Positions 34,260-45,853 of a DNA stretch of 64,000 nucleotides are shown piece after piece. Origin of the DNA: Gnomoniopsis sp. IMI 355080. Lineage: Eukaryota; Ascomycota; Sordariomycetes; Diaporthales; Gnomoniaceae. Position numbers and translations under genes: made by a program. The notes beneath the pieces are model-generated. The model searched no databases. It was given only the letters and a program-made list of their open reading frames with translations, and was not told where the DNA came from. The stretch is from the NCBI GenBank assembly GCA_027946555.1, contig JAPEVC010000071.1, positions 88,837 to 152,836 of the forward strand, in the 5' to 3' direction. The first letter of the stretch is position 1. Every line of letters starts with the position of its first letter.

Positions 34260-37200
34260 ATGGCAGCTATTACGCTCCCAAAGGTTGATGGACCTGGCAG
34301 CAATGCCAAAGAACTCATAGACTGGCTCCAAGCGAGGCCGGAAGAAGAGCTGGTTACGTGAGTGTGCATGTTCCGTAGAGGATCACACCTACCTGTCGAA
34401 CACAGCCGCATGCCACCAATGAAGTCCTTGGCCTCGAGGTGGTATGCTTCCGCGTTCATCCTACAATAAGAGAATATGCCTTTACGTTCGACAGGTAGGT
34501 GTGCCCCCCATGCGCTTCTGCACTTCCACAGGGACTGACGAGGCGATAGATCCGCTCAGGCATTATTCGAGGAGATTCTGCAAATAGCATCTCAGCCGCG
34601 TAGCGCAACAAAAGATGCGTGCGTCAAGCTCTGTGGCTTCGTGCAGCTCTGTGCCAAATCCAGCCAAGGGCCTTTGAGGCAATGGGCGTTTCGAGAGGAA
34701 ACGACCAAGGATCTCTTCAACTACTACCTCGAGTGGAACGAGAAAGATGCGCATAGATCGATGCGGCTTGCCCTCGATCTTGTATCAACATTGATGCTTC
34801 AAAACCCGGATCATCAGGTCCAATTGTCGCTCAAGGCCGAGTTTCTGGCGATTCTGGTGTCAATCGTTGCTAGGAAGTCGATGCGCCCCGTGGTCAAGTC
34901 TTGTATGAGCTCTTTGACGCAATTTCTCACGAAAGGTGTTTTCAACCTGAATGACATAGTGCGGCAGTATGTCAGTCTAAGACGAGACCTGGCTGAAAAT
35001 CCAACCATCACAATATGGCAAAGCTGGGTGGCTGAAATCTTCAAGTGGATGGAACTCCACTACATCTGTCCTGTGGCTGGCAAACTCTTGGTGGTCACTT
35101 TTAGCATACTGTCTTCTGAGGCCTCTTCCACAGACACAGGCAGTGCCGAGTTCAACGTTCGAGTCCTACGGATATGGCTAGAGACCGCGCTATCCGCTGA
35201 CCCGGATATCCTCGAAAGCGTCAAGAATTATGTGTTTGCACCGATGTTCAAATCTGATCGCAGATTGTCTTTTTCATTATTGGAGGAGCTGAACACATCA
35301 CGCCCAGGGGACAAAGCCATCAGTCCTGACGCTAATGCAACCGCGTTGCTACACCTTGCTGCATTGGAGGTTGGCAAGAAAGCCTCCATTGTCGATGAAC
35401 CTAGTAAGTCATTTTCGCGTTAACAAACTGCTGATTAGCTCTCTAATCATCGTTTCGCGAGCCAAAATTTCTCGAGGAATGCCTCAAAAGTCGTAACAAT
35501 AGTATCTTACATTCCACAGGTCTCACAGGTGCTAAATCTGCAAAGGACATGATCATACTCGACCGGCAAATACTCGACCGCTTTCTCATTCACCCCTCTC
35601 CTGAAGTCCGATCCTTCGCAGCGTCTCTTCTAATCACCTCCTCCTCCACTACAAGACCCTACTCTCCAATGGCTTTCGAGCTCTTGAAACGACATTTAAG
35701 GTCATTCCATGCAGATCCCGATGCCAAATTTCGCAGTGAAATTTTACAGCATTCAAAGAATATGGTGAAGAGAATCATGAGCGCTATCTCAGTACTGCAG
35801 AAAGACATCAGTCGATTGACAATCAAGCATTCCAAAGTTGACGCAAACGGAATACCGGCCAACTATCACATCAGCAAAGGCGCGAAGCAAATTGTCAATG
35901 CTGGTGAGACGTGGCTACGAGAGTCTTTGCGAGATCATGAGGACTTTTTCAGTTGGTATCTAAAGTTCCTGCTCCAGGAATTGGTACCTACCGCTTCGTA
36001 TCAGCGACACATTACAGCTCTCAAGAATCTGGTCAATGTCCTCAAGCTCGGAGCAGATAGTCCGAGCTCCATTGAACAGCGCCTCTATCAAGATACGCAA
36101 TGGCTTCGTATCATACTGGACCGCGTCATGGATCCATTCGATGACGTGCGAGAAACGGCTGTGGGCCTCTTGATGTTATTTCCAGTTGATGCTGTACGGA
36201 ACAACTTGTTTCAAGAGGGAGACCAGCCTCCGACAAGGCCCGTTGATACCTTAACGACATTCTGCCTGAAGGCAGCAGACTTGGCTTCCCGGACGAGCCG
36301 TGCGGACCATTCCGATGGAGCAGCTCGCTCCCTGGGCCTTCTCTGTGCGTGGCAGAAGACATTTGATGACCGATTCGGTTTGCTCTCAAAGACATTGAGC
36401 GAGCTGGAAGAGAAGATCATGATGGCAGAGAAAGATCTCGGTCAGGCGGTGATGACCGTTCCGGTACACGGGACCTTTGCGGCCATCAGATGCATTTGGG
36501 AGGTTATGTCTCAAAGCTCTTACAGTCCCGACGAATTGCGGCGCCTTGCTGAAGCACAAACCCGTATTATCGATGTATGCACACGCATATGGAACACGGT
36601 TAGCTATGTGCTCTGCGATGACTCGCCGGAAGGTCATCTTCCTGAGGAGCTCGAAGAAATAGAGGGTCTCGACACCAAAGGGCTGCTCAGCTACAGTTTC
36701 CGAGCGACACATGAGTCTAGTAATTTGTTGCGCACCATCGTGGGAAATCTGCGATCTAACCGCACAGACGGCTACCTCTTGCCAACCCCAGAGGTTTTCA
36801 GAGCTGCTGGCAATTTGGCCTTTACCCAGCTCTCAACACTGCGGCATCGTGGTGCCTTTAGCTCGGTTTCTCTCACCTTCACCTGCTGCTGTCAGAATGC
36901 GCAGCACCCATCCATCGTCGCTGCTGCGGAAAACAGAATTTTGTTGGAAACTTGGTATCAAGGAACACTATCGTGCATCTCATCACAGCGGTCAACGACC
37001 CGGCGCTCAGCTGGGATACCATCCCTCATGACAGGGATTTTGACGTCCAACACTGACAGTCCTTCTTTCCAAAGTGTCATTCGTACTCTCCAGCGAATTG
37101 CAGCCGAGCCAGCTCGTGTCACGGAGACCGACGGCTCCAACTTACCGCAGGTTCACGCATTCAACTGCCTCAAAGAAATCTTTAAAAGCTCGCTACTCAG

Positions 37201-39334
37201 TAAGCACGCAGAGTTGTATCTGTCTGAGTGTCTCGAACTCGCCACTTCAAGTCTCAAAAGCGAAGTCTGGGCCATCCGAAATTGCGCGTTGCTACTGCTC
37301 CGCTCTTTGATCGATACGTTATTCGGTACCACGGAGAGCAAATCCACCCAGGAGACAGGTTGGGATGGCAAGACGCTGAGGTTGTCGTACACCAAATACG
37401 CCGCTCTACCTCCCATACTGCTTAGTCTCTTGCAATCTGGCGAGCAGGCTATGGAACCAGGAACGCTGACGCAGAGTTCGGCAGCGGAGAGCGTGTTTCC
37501 TGCGCTGGAAATTATCCGGCGTGCTGGCCCACCAGAGTCCAATCGTGAAGAGCTTTATGGGTATATCACCAATTATCTGGGGAGCAGAAATTGGCACGTT
37601 CGGGAAATTGCTGCAAGGACATTGTGTTCGTTCTTGGTCAGCGGGGATTGGTTGGCTGCGGTCCAGGGCCTGTTGGAGGATTCTCGTGGTTCGGCGAATA
37701 GATTGCATGGGACATTTCTTACCATCAAATTCTTCTTGGAGCGTACCATTTCGGAGGCAAAAGAGGAGGGGATACTCGGTAAGTCGACGATGCCCGTCCG
37801 ATATGGAACGCCGGTGCTAATCAAGTCGCTAGCTGGCGTGAAACGATTGGAATCTGCGATGACCGCTTTCGAGAAAGATGCGCTCATGTGTTCAGAGACC
37901 ATGGCCGCATATATTGAGATCTCCAACCTGATATGGGAAATCATCACCCCTGAACAGAACTCATCGCACGAGGTGCGTCTTGAGTATATTACGGCACGAA
38001 GTCCAAAAGGCAGCCGCTTCAAGTCAAACGCGCTTTTAAACAACCGTACAGGGATGATGGCTCTTCAAAAAGCGACGGTATCCCAAGACTTAGAAGCACT
38101 GCAAAATTGCCTTTTCGATGCCCTCGAGCAGGACATTGATACAGCCTGCGCCTTGGTTGAGGCCACACCCAGTATCTGGGGACAAAGCCAGAGGAGGGGG
38201 CTCTGTAACGTCTTTCTCAAGGTTTGCAAACACACCAAGGTGCCCGAGGCTCGAGCAGCGGCTCTCACCAACCTTGCCAATCTGATGAGCTCGTCCATCG
38301 CCAGCGGGCACCTCGACGACTTGCCTCCTGCCGAAGAACTCGAGACTTTCCAGCACTCGCTTCAAGACAACATCAATCCCGCCCTGGGCAATGCCATTCT
38401 CCTCGCCTCCGGCTCCATCATGGCCATCCTCGCACTCAAGCACAACGGCCAAATGTCCTTCTTCACCTTCGAACAACGTCTGCGGTCCTGGGGCAAAGCC
38501 ATCGCGGACGCTCTGCATGACAGCAACACCTTCGACATGCGCATGGCAGCCGCACAGTCGCTCCAATCGTTCGTCACGGGCCTGCGCTCAGCGGTGAACA
38601 CCGAAGCCGCTTATTTGCCGCTGTTGTTGGCCCTGTATACGACCCTTGTGGATGACGACGAGGAAATACGCGAGGTCGGCGCACTCGCCGCCGCATTTGC
38701 CATGGCGGAAGAGGGGGCCAGTCCTCAACCGCTTGTTGCCGTAGACGCCGCGGACGCACTCCTCGCCTGGGTCCAGCGGCACTTTGGTCGGACCAACGAA
38801 TTCCGTGCGTACGTGGCTTGTCGGCTGGTTGGCGACCCCTTGGTCGCTATCGATATCGGCGTACAGGATCTTGATGCATGGGCTCCTGCTGAGGATCAAT
38901 TCGTCAAGGCATTGATGGTCGACGAGAGCCTGTTCGTGGTTGAAGAACAGAACCTCTTCGTCGACGAAGTCAGAGAGACGGAAAGGTGGGCCGAGACGTT
39001 CGGGAAATCGGAGTTTGATTTTGATGAGATCGAGGCAGAAGATGGAAGCATCATAAGGGTGCTGATGATGGACAGCTCGCTCTCAGCCTTGAAGGGCTGG
39101 ACCGAGAAAGCCCTGATTGTGATGGCCGAGCAGGTCGCCCACAACGATGGGCCCTTGGGATGGGCATCGAATCCAGCTGCGTTTTCTCTGTGCCATCGGG
39201 TGTTGACCTGCGGCAGAGTGCTTTCTGAATTGCCGGGGCCAGAGAACAAGACCATTGTAGCGCTGCTGCAGCGGATAGAGGCCGCTGGACATAAGTCGAG
39301 GCTTCATGGACTGCTGCTGTCCACGCTCAAATAG
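34260..39334 (+). CDS. TRM732: THADA/Trm732-like HEAT-repeat protein (DUF2428)
   Basis: Four exons: 34260-about 34352, 34406-34494, 34550-35403 and 35520-39334, giving about 1616 aa. In yeast, Trm732 partners the methyltransferase Trm7 for 2'-O-methylation of tRNA position 32; human THADA is the homologue. Almost the whole protein is alpha-solenoid. The DUF2428 core is recognisable around residues 820-980 by TTRRSAGIPSLM, VHAFNCLKEIF and WAIRNCALLLLRSL. A second block, LIHPSPEVRSFAASLL, sits just after exon 4 begins. The first intron is uncertain. The best-looking donor (GTGAGT at 34358) puts the next exon out of frame; GTTACG at 34353 keeps frame with the only open acceptor (34405). The third intron could also hide a short exon around 35463-35490. 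The 3' end is single-exon for 3.8 kb. Confidence 0.88.
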
Positions 39335-39671
39335 AGCAATGCGAGGCAAATAGCTTAGGCAGCGCGGGCATGGCATTGCACATTGCTACATGTCAAGTAC
39401 TAGAGAGATATCTCTCTAAATAACTTGTTTGATTGCCTCACGAGTACTTGGCATCAGGACCGCGGTCAGTGTGCAGAGTCTTCATTGCGCGCTTGTTATC
39501 ACGGTATCAGGACATTTCCCTAATCAAACAGCTGAAATTCGCCCCAAACTCCACGCCCATCACAGTATAACACCCGCATCCCATGCTGCCTATGCTTGTT
39601 GCTGAAACCATAACACATGCAATTCACTATTCAGCCCACGCCAATTCATGTCTGGGCGTCTCACTTCCTGT
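39335..39671. other. Convergent intergenic region
   Basis: A 337-bp spacer between the 3' ends of the THADA-like gene (+) and the DUF3074 gene (-). It contains GAGATATCTCTC, a 12-bp palindrome, at about 39405. Nothing else is called. Confidence 0.4.
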
Positions 39672-41669
39672 TTATCCTGTTTCAATTCCCTCGCCGTTCC
39701 CCAAGATTTCATCGGACTTTGACGGGTTGCCCAGCTTGCCCACCTTCGCGACCAGCATTGTGTTCTGACTTTGCAATTCGCCGACCTGCTCTTTCAGGAT
39801 ATCAATCTGCTTGAGAGCCATATCTCGCTCAACCTTCGTCCGTTCCAGTTCCATCGCTAGATTTCCGCGCGCTTCCTTCTCCGCCTCTTTCCTGCGTCGT
39901 TCTTCGACTTTCTTCTCCTCCTTAAGTCGCTTTTCTTCGAGCTTCTTCGTCTCCTTGCGGAAATTCTCGGCCTGCCTCGCGACCTCCTTTTCATGCTTCT
40001 CCTTTAGCTTCGCGAGCGCATCGTCGTCTGCTTGGTTCTGTTTCCCCTGGAGGCTGCGCTCCTGCTGCTTGGCCATCTTCTCTTCTATCTTACGGTAGCG
40101 ATCCTGCAGTTTTTTCAGCTGCTTCTCGTGCTGCGTTGTGGGAGCTTTAGTGCTCGAATCATCGCTCTTTGCCGAGCGTAAGGAGGTCAGATCGCCTCCG
40201 CTGGATTTGGCCTTCTCGAGGGCCAGAGTTGAATCGAGCTCGGGCTCGGGCTCGTTTGCGGACGCGAAACTACGCCCAGAATCAGAGTCGGAGTCGGAAC
40301 CATCCGACGTTTTAAGTTCTGTGTCTTGTTCGGAAGAATAGTTGATGTGTGGGAGGTGGTTTGCGACAGCGGAGGCGGCACCCCCGACAAGGCCAGTGAT
40401 CATGCTATATAAACCACTGGGAGGTACGTCATCCTCCACTACAGAAGACTGAACCGGCTTTCTGCGTACTGCAAGACCTGGCGGCTCTTGACCTGACCGA
40501 GGAGGCAAAGCTGGCGCAACCTCGCTCTCAACGGCCTCTTCCTTGATGTTGTTGTCGGTAGACTCGTCAAAGTCCACAGCACTCTTCGTTTCGAGCCACT
40601 GTGTGAAGCGTCCCGCATCATTCACGATTCCACCCGGCGTACCCTTCTCGACCATGAACCGCGGCACGCTGCCGCCGGGATCAGAACGAGTGACCATGAT
40701 CCATTCCACAGCCATATCAGGACCCGGTATCTCAACTCCGGAATCGAGGTCGACCTCATGAGGCGGAAGTTCTGTCATGGAACGCGGTAGACTTTTCTCA
40801 GACTCACGTGCTGAGCTCGGCGCAGCGTCCATATCCTCACGCCGCACGTCAATCGACGACCTAATCCGCCGAGGGGACTTCACCATGGGCACCTCCCGAA
40901 TGATTTCCACACTCTCGTACGATCCCCGAATATAACCTGCCCGAGGCGCACATTCGGCATGTACACATGGTTTCGAAACGACCATATACTGCCTAGGCTC
41001 CTTCCCAGACTTCCTTGCCTCGCTAGAGCCAGAGCCAGTCAACAACAGGGTGATGAAATCTCGCGGAGTCGTTGGTCCAGGAAACTGGGCACTAAGAACC
41101 CAAACATCCGCCTTCCCAACACCATCACACACGACATGCTCCGCCGTTCTCTCGGCCCCAATTCCCCTCACATTACCGGTACCGACACCAGTAGAGTTCT
41201 TCATGGTCTCGCCGAATTCCCGCTCTAGGCCGAGCTGAAACTTCTCAAATGGTATGCCTTCGTGTAGACTGCGCCGCGCAAACCAAGCGCCGCGCCCATC
41301 CTTGCTCGCCAGCTTGTAAACGGAGATGCCCATGGGGTTATCTTTCGGTGGCACTTTGACCTCCTTCCACTCCTTCTGAAGGAGCGCTGCATGAGCTGCC
41401 GCCTTGTTCTCGTCTGCGGCACTGGTATTTGCATGGTCGCGACCGCCGCGCTTCGAAGAAGTATCGTCTTGTTTTGCGATAGAGCCGTCGGTGTGGCTTC
41501 GGGCTCTTCCATGTTGGGCGGGCTTGGCTTGCGACGGCGGTGCTGGAATGCTGTCGATTACAGTCTGTGCCTGGGAGAAGGTGGATGTCAGGAAGTGTTT
41601 GAGGTCGTCTTGTGCCACGTCGGACCAATCGATGGGGCCAAGGGCCTTCAAGGGCTCATGGTGTGCCAT
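39672..41669 (-). CDS. DUF3074 (START-like) protein with C-terminal coiled coil
   Basis: A single exon of 665 aa starting at the ATG at 41669. The DUF3074 domain, a START/Bet v 1-like fold found in fungi, spans about residues 90-380. Landmarks are WFARRSLHEGIPFEKFQLGLEREF, ADVWVLSAQFPGPTTPRDF, YMVVSKPC, GYIRGSYESVEIIREVP, and VEWIMVTRSDPGGSVPRFMVEKGTPGGI. Such folds hold a hydrophobic ligand, so lipid binding or transfer is plausible but not shown. A Ser/Asp/Glu-rich linker follows (about 400-530), then a strongly charged Lys/Glu/Arg coiled coil (about 530-645). The combination suggests a membrane-contact or scaffold role. Confidence 0.88.
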   Translation of the reverse strand: MAHHEPLKALGPIDWSDVAQDDLKHFLTSTFSQAQTVIDSIPAPPSQAKPAQHGRARSHTDGSIAKQDDTSSKRGGRDHANTSAADENKAAAHAALLQKEWKEVKVPPKDNPMGISVYKLASKDGRGAWFARRSLHEGIPFEKFQLGLEREFGETMKNSTGVGTGNVRGIGAERTAEHVVCDGVGKADVWVLSAQFPGPTTPRDFITLLLTGSGSSEARKSGKEPRQYMVVSKPCVHAECAPRAGYIRGSYESVEIIREVPMVKSPRRIRSSIDVRREDMDAAPSSARESEKSLPRSMTELPPHEVDLDSGVEIPGPDMAVEWIMVTRSDPGGSVPRFMVEKGTPGGIVNDAGRFTQWLETKSAVDFDESTDNNIKEEAVESEVAPALPPRSGQEPPGLAVRRKPVQSSVVEDDVPPSGLYSMITGLVGGAASAVANHLPHINYSSEQDTELKTSDGSDSDSDSGRSFASANEPEPELDSTLALEKAKSSGGDLTSLRSAKSDDSSTKAPTTQHEKQLKKLQDRYRKIEEKMAKQQERSLQGKQNQADDDALAKLKEKHEKEVARQAENFRKETKKLEEKRLKEEKKVEERRRKEAEKEARGNLAMELERTKVERDMALKQIDILKEQVGELQSQNTMLVAKVGKLGNPSKSDEILGNGEGIETG

Positions 41670-42105
41670 TTGTTTCGTACGGGATGCAGATAGAACAAAT
41701 GTGGGTGTTTCGGCCGAGGACTAATATCTTCAGGGACCTAGGTAAATGCGCGTAATGTATAGAGTTAAAGTTGAATGGCGCCAAGTGAAAGCCCTGATTC
41801 CATAAAGTCTATCCAAATTGCAAGTAGAAAGGAGCAAACAAGTTGGAATTCCAAGGTTGTCATGTTGCAAATGGCATAATGGGCAATTGATATACTGCAG
41901 CTTGTCTCTACGTCACAAGTGCATATCCCTGTCTCAGATCCCTACCTTGCTCATCAGCCCCTGTCCCTGTCCCTGTCCAAGGCAACGTCAGTCCAGCTTT
42001 CCCCGGCCTATATCCGTACCCATACTGCCATATTGACATCCTGACGACGACGTATCGGAACCTCACTGTGCGGGAGGGCAGTCAGTGTAGACACCGCGTA
42101 ACTTG
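41670..42105. other. Intergenic region
   Basis: A 436-bp spacer with a CTGTCC tandem repeat at about 41965-41985 and an ACCTAGGTA motif near 41738. No gene seen. Confidence 0.4.
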
Positions 42106-44014
42106 TCAAAATAATCCTCCAGTAATGGACAGCGTTTTTTTTACAACTGCGGTCAAAGCAGCTCCAATCGAAGTTGCCTGATCTATTCCTATGCTGACCA
42201 TGAGGGCCTTTGTCAATAGGACTGCCCAGAGGAACATGAACGAATTGTCATTTGGCACAGCCCACCTTCGGAATCTCGACAACACACTGCCCTGAACCAG
42301 AGGTTCCTGTGGTGTTGCCTTCGTCGTGCCTCGCATTGGTGTGCCCCATTGTCCATTAAAGATCGTTGCACAGGACCAGACCACGATGGGCGGGAACTAC
42401 AGGAAGAACCATGCAAGAGAAGGCAACACTTACAGCAGATCCATCCGCCTCGCTCCAACGCCGCTCGGCTTGCACAAGAGCAGGTATCCGATCTGGATTG
42501 CAACACTAAGAAGACAATCCGTGTAGAGATGGGAACCAAGGCCAAGCCATTTGGGGACATAGCCTGTGACGGCGATTTGGGTCACCATCCAGAATGTGAG
42601 CAGTGTGAGCAAACGGGTCTTGGCGAGGTTGTAGAGGACCCACGGAGACATGCGGTGCAGCATCGAAGGATATACGGTCGTCTCGATCATGGTGCCGCGC
42701 ATCCAGCGGACTTGCTGCCGGATCCATCTCGCCAAGGAGTTGGGTGTGTCGGTCTCGACTATTGCGTTCGGAACATGGACTACGCTGTAGCCGGCTTCGA
42801 GGATCTGTGTTGTGAAATGGCGGTCTTCGTTGGAGATCTGCGAGCTGTGGTCAGCATGGCACGATATCAGCACTAGGATGACAAGCTCGACGTTAAATCC
42901 AAATTCGCGTTTGTCTTACACCACGTACCATTTTCTGTCCGCAAACCTTCTAGTCCACCCAAGACACAAGCACGTTTTTCATGCAACAACCTGAAACCCG
43001 CTACATGGTCCTGGTTGAAACTCGTTGAGGCCAGACACAGAGCCCTGAATTTTGGCAATACCCTATTGGTACCAGTAGTACGCAGCCACGAGCCAAGAAA
43101 CATAGGTCGGTCTATCATGAAAGAAGCGCATGTGGCCAGAAACGTCACCGATTCTCGTATCCGATTTGACTTTTTGCGCGATCTTAAGCGCTTCGGGATA
43201 CACAATCGAATCAGAGTCGGTGCTGAAGATGACTTGCGAATAGACGTCTTTCGCAAGAACCGTAGCGAAGACCATGGGCGTGAAGAGGATATCTTGCTTG
43301 GAACTGTGCGGTTGGACGATGCAGAGCGCCCTGGTGTAATGTAGCTTTGGGCGCGATACTTCTGAAAGTCCGTACCTGTGCCGGTCATGATTTTGGAGCT
43401 GCTGCATGGCTCGGCGTCGAGCATATGGGTCGGTAGCAATGTCCGGGCTGTTAATGGAGATGATAATTTTCAATACATCGGAGAGCGTCTGATTTAGGCG
43501 AATAATGAGACCTTTGGGGCAGACCTAGGAAGTGTCTTAGTCTAGGAGCCCTTGGAAAGAGAGTTCCTCACATAGTCCAGTCAGATGTACGGACCGAAAC
43601 ACGTCGACTATCTTCTCATCTTCGGGCTGATTGCCATCGATCCCAGCAACAAGGACGTCGTAATTCCAATTATTTGCCACGTTGTTGAGACATTGACTAT
43701 ACCAGTTGGGGTCCTCACGCCACCCGACCACGCTTGCCACAACTTGAGAGCTGTTGTGAGTGTTGCCAGGCTTAGGGGTTGGATCCATTGTGAGATTTGT
43801 GAGATGAATTTGTGTCTTGCTGCTTCGGTGGTCCATTCGGAGCCGCTGCAATACGAGAGTAATCGAAGTGGAGCTGGTCCATTCGCACATTGGATATCAA
43901 CCGTGGAACTTGGGCAACTCCAAAGTGGGTGTTGAAGCCACGTCTGTATAGAGTAGTGGTCAAAAGTTGAGCGAGGGTTTCTAGTGTTAGCACCCAGTAT
44001 AGTCCTCGAACCAA
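42106..44014 (-). pseudogene. Disrupted GT2 polysaccharide synthase (hyaluronan/chitin-synthase-like)
   Basis: The catalytic core of a processive family-2 glycosyltransferase is recognisable on minus. Exon 43788-43591 holds VVASVVGWRED and DVLVAGIDGNQ, and joins in frame to 43524 (VFRS-VCPKGLIIRL). Then come STDSDSIVYP (DxD-type), SNEDRHFTTQ (acceptor-site ED) and QQVRWMRG (QxxRW, 42717-42703), then hydrophobic helices. Three breaks are visible: a TAG at 43065-43063 right after the conserved YYWYQ; an extra G in a GGG run at 42997-42999 where PGPCSGF continues as GFRLLHEK one frame away; and a phase mismatch across the intron between about 42431 and 42384. A possible N-terminal membrane helix near 44000 also carries an in-frame TGA. 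Family members make beta-linked glycans at the plasma membrane. Accumulated lesions suggest a decayed gene, although sequencing errors could explain some of them. Confidence 0.7.
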
Positions 44015-44723
44015 GATAAGACAGGTTCAGAATAGTGCAACCGTCGCTGCTATATTGAGTGTCAGCCAAAGGGCAGAACACATGAATTCCCGGTGCGCCA
44101 TCTGAGACACATAATTTGATTTATTAAACGCAACAGATCCAACGAGGTCAGCACCAAGAGGGTCCAGACTGAGCCAAGCGAATGAAATTTAGTGTGAAAG
44201 TGGAATGGAAGTTTGGAGGCAGACGAGACCAACACCGGTAGCAGAGAGTAACAGGGACTCTGTACTCTTCTCCGTCTTATTATTCGTATCAAATGTATAT
44301 TTCCAACAACAACAGGCACATATCTATAGGTATATCTCTAAAATTGTGGTGCGGTGTAGGCTGGCGCTAGGGACCTTTATGTTAAGCTTTGTCGAGCGAT
44401 CGATACCAGGTGACGACGTTGTCCGAACACTATTAGCTTTAGGCCGCACTTTTTCTGAAATGATGGATGTTCCATTGAACTGAAAGACCTGCAGCCTAAA
44501 TCGGCACAGAACCGTTTGAAAACAAACTGCTCTGTATCAGCGCTAGACCCACATCTGCGATACGGCCTTGGGTAGGCATACTGGATCCGGGTCATACGTT
44601 CCACGCTCGCTTGTCCCCTTTGATCGCTTGAATCAGAATCAATGTAGGCTCTGATGGAGTTGCCAGGACCCCGTTTGAGATCTTCTGCTGAACGGCAGTA
44701 CATGACGCGCGGCTCAAGGCCAG
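44015..44723. other. Intergenic region upstream of the disrupted glycosyltransferase
   Basis: About 700 bp. Near 44150-44090 a hydrophobic stretch in the minus strand may be a further remnant of the transferase N-terminus. Nothing else is supported. Confidence 0.35.
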
Positions 44724-45853
44724 TCAGAGTTCATCGTGTTGGTTTGCCCCGTTGGTTTGTATACGCGTAATGAAGGACTCAACATTTCTGAGGACAGCCT
44801 GATTGATGCTGTGTCCAAGCCCACTGCAAAAAGTATCAAACACATTAGTACCTGTAACAATTCTTTGCAATTTGCCAACATTCTGGCGCGCGGATGTCGG
44901 AAGGAGGGTTGGCTCACGGAACAACAGTAAGATCAACGTTGTAGCCCAAGTCTTTGACAATACCGGCCGATTTTTGTGCCCATTCCGGGTTGATGACAGG
45001 ATCCTTGTCTCCTATGGACATCAAGATCGGCATCTTGGTGTCCGCTGCTCGCTTGAACTTGGTGTCGTCGCCCTTTTGGATGGCCTCGGCCAATGCCAGA
45101 TACCCAGACAAGCAGAAGATACCGCCCACTCGCAGGCCTGACGTGACACCGGTCAACAGCGACATGACGCCGCCCTGGGAGAAGCCACCAAGAATGACCT
45201 GCGAATTTGGCACAGAGGTGGTGTTGACCTCCTCCTGAATAAGATTTACCAGATAGTCCCGGCTGTGTAGCAGACCTGCTTCATCTTGAGGTTGTGCAGT
45301 CAAGTCATCGAATGTTACCTATGATCGTGGTCAGTGCTTTGTTTACTGAGATCTGTGCTGTTTCACTCACATGTGGCCCTCGCGCACCAGAGATGTCAAA
45401 CCAAGCGGGTATGGACCGTCCGCCAGCCTAGATGGTCACTAGAATTAGCTAAATGAACTATCAACTTGTGGTAAACTCATTCGATAGTATGTACCGAGGT
45501 GACAGAAATTGCAGGCGCACTCGGCAGGATGAACTTGGTGTCCTGGAACAGCCCGCCGTCGTGCCAGCCCTTGACGATCGGTGTGCTGGCCAAGCTATCA
45601 GCCCATCTCCTCGAACCTGGTTCAGACAAAGGTGGACGTACTATCCATGGCCGCTATCCCCAAGGCCATGTACAATCACGACTGTCGAACGATGCTCCGT
45701 CAGAGCAGGAAAAACCACAGGCGGTGGCATGTTGCTAAACATGGCGGGAAGGCCAACGCTGGAAGCCATTTTTTTGCTGATGAGACCGCTTATGCCTGCT
45801 TGCTTAGCGTTGCGAAGTGAAGTTCCGCTGGTGTAAGATAGAATGCGAAACAT
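44724..45853 (-). CDS. APT1: Acyl-protein thioesterase (APT1/LYPLA family)
   Basis: Five exons, 45853-45642, 45594-45495, 45427-45371, 45318-44918 and 44823-44724, give 289 aa; all junctions keep frame. The enzyme removes palmitate from proteins and hydrolyses lysophospholipids. Landmarks: VIVHGLGDSGHG (oxyanion region), FILPSAPAI, IPAWFDISG, nucleophile GGFSQGG (Ser at about 170), acid GDKDPVIN, and histidine GLGHSINQ. The N-terminus has about 29 residues ahead of the usual start, basic with no acidic residue (MFRILSYTSGTSLRNAKQAG), which resembles a mitochondrial presequence. An internal ATG (MASSVGLPAM) would give a cytosolic form. The 47-48-bp first intron is very short; its GTACGT donor and CTGATAG acceptor convert an apparent stop (TAG) into a Tyr codon. 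Confidence 0.9.

Noticed and set aside
45590..45650. Broken splice donor and in-frame TAG in the thioesterase gene
   Set aside because: Using GTACGT at 45641 and the acceptor at 45595 gives a 47-48-bp intron that keeps the frame and turns the stop into Tyr, so the gene is intact.
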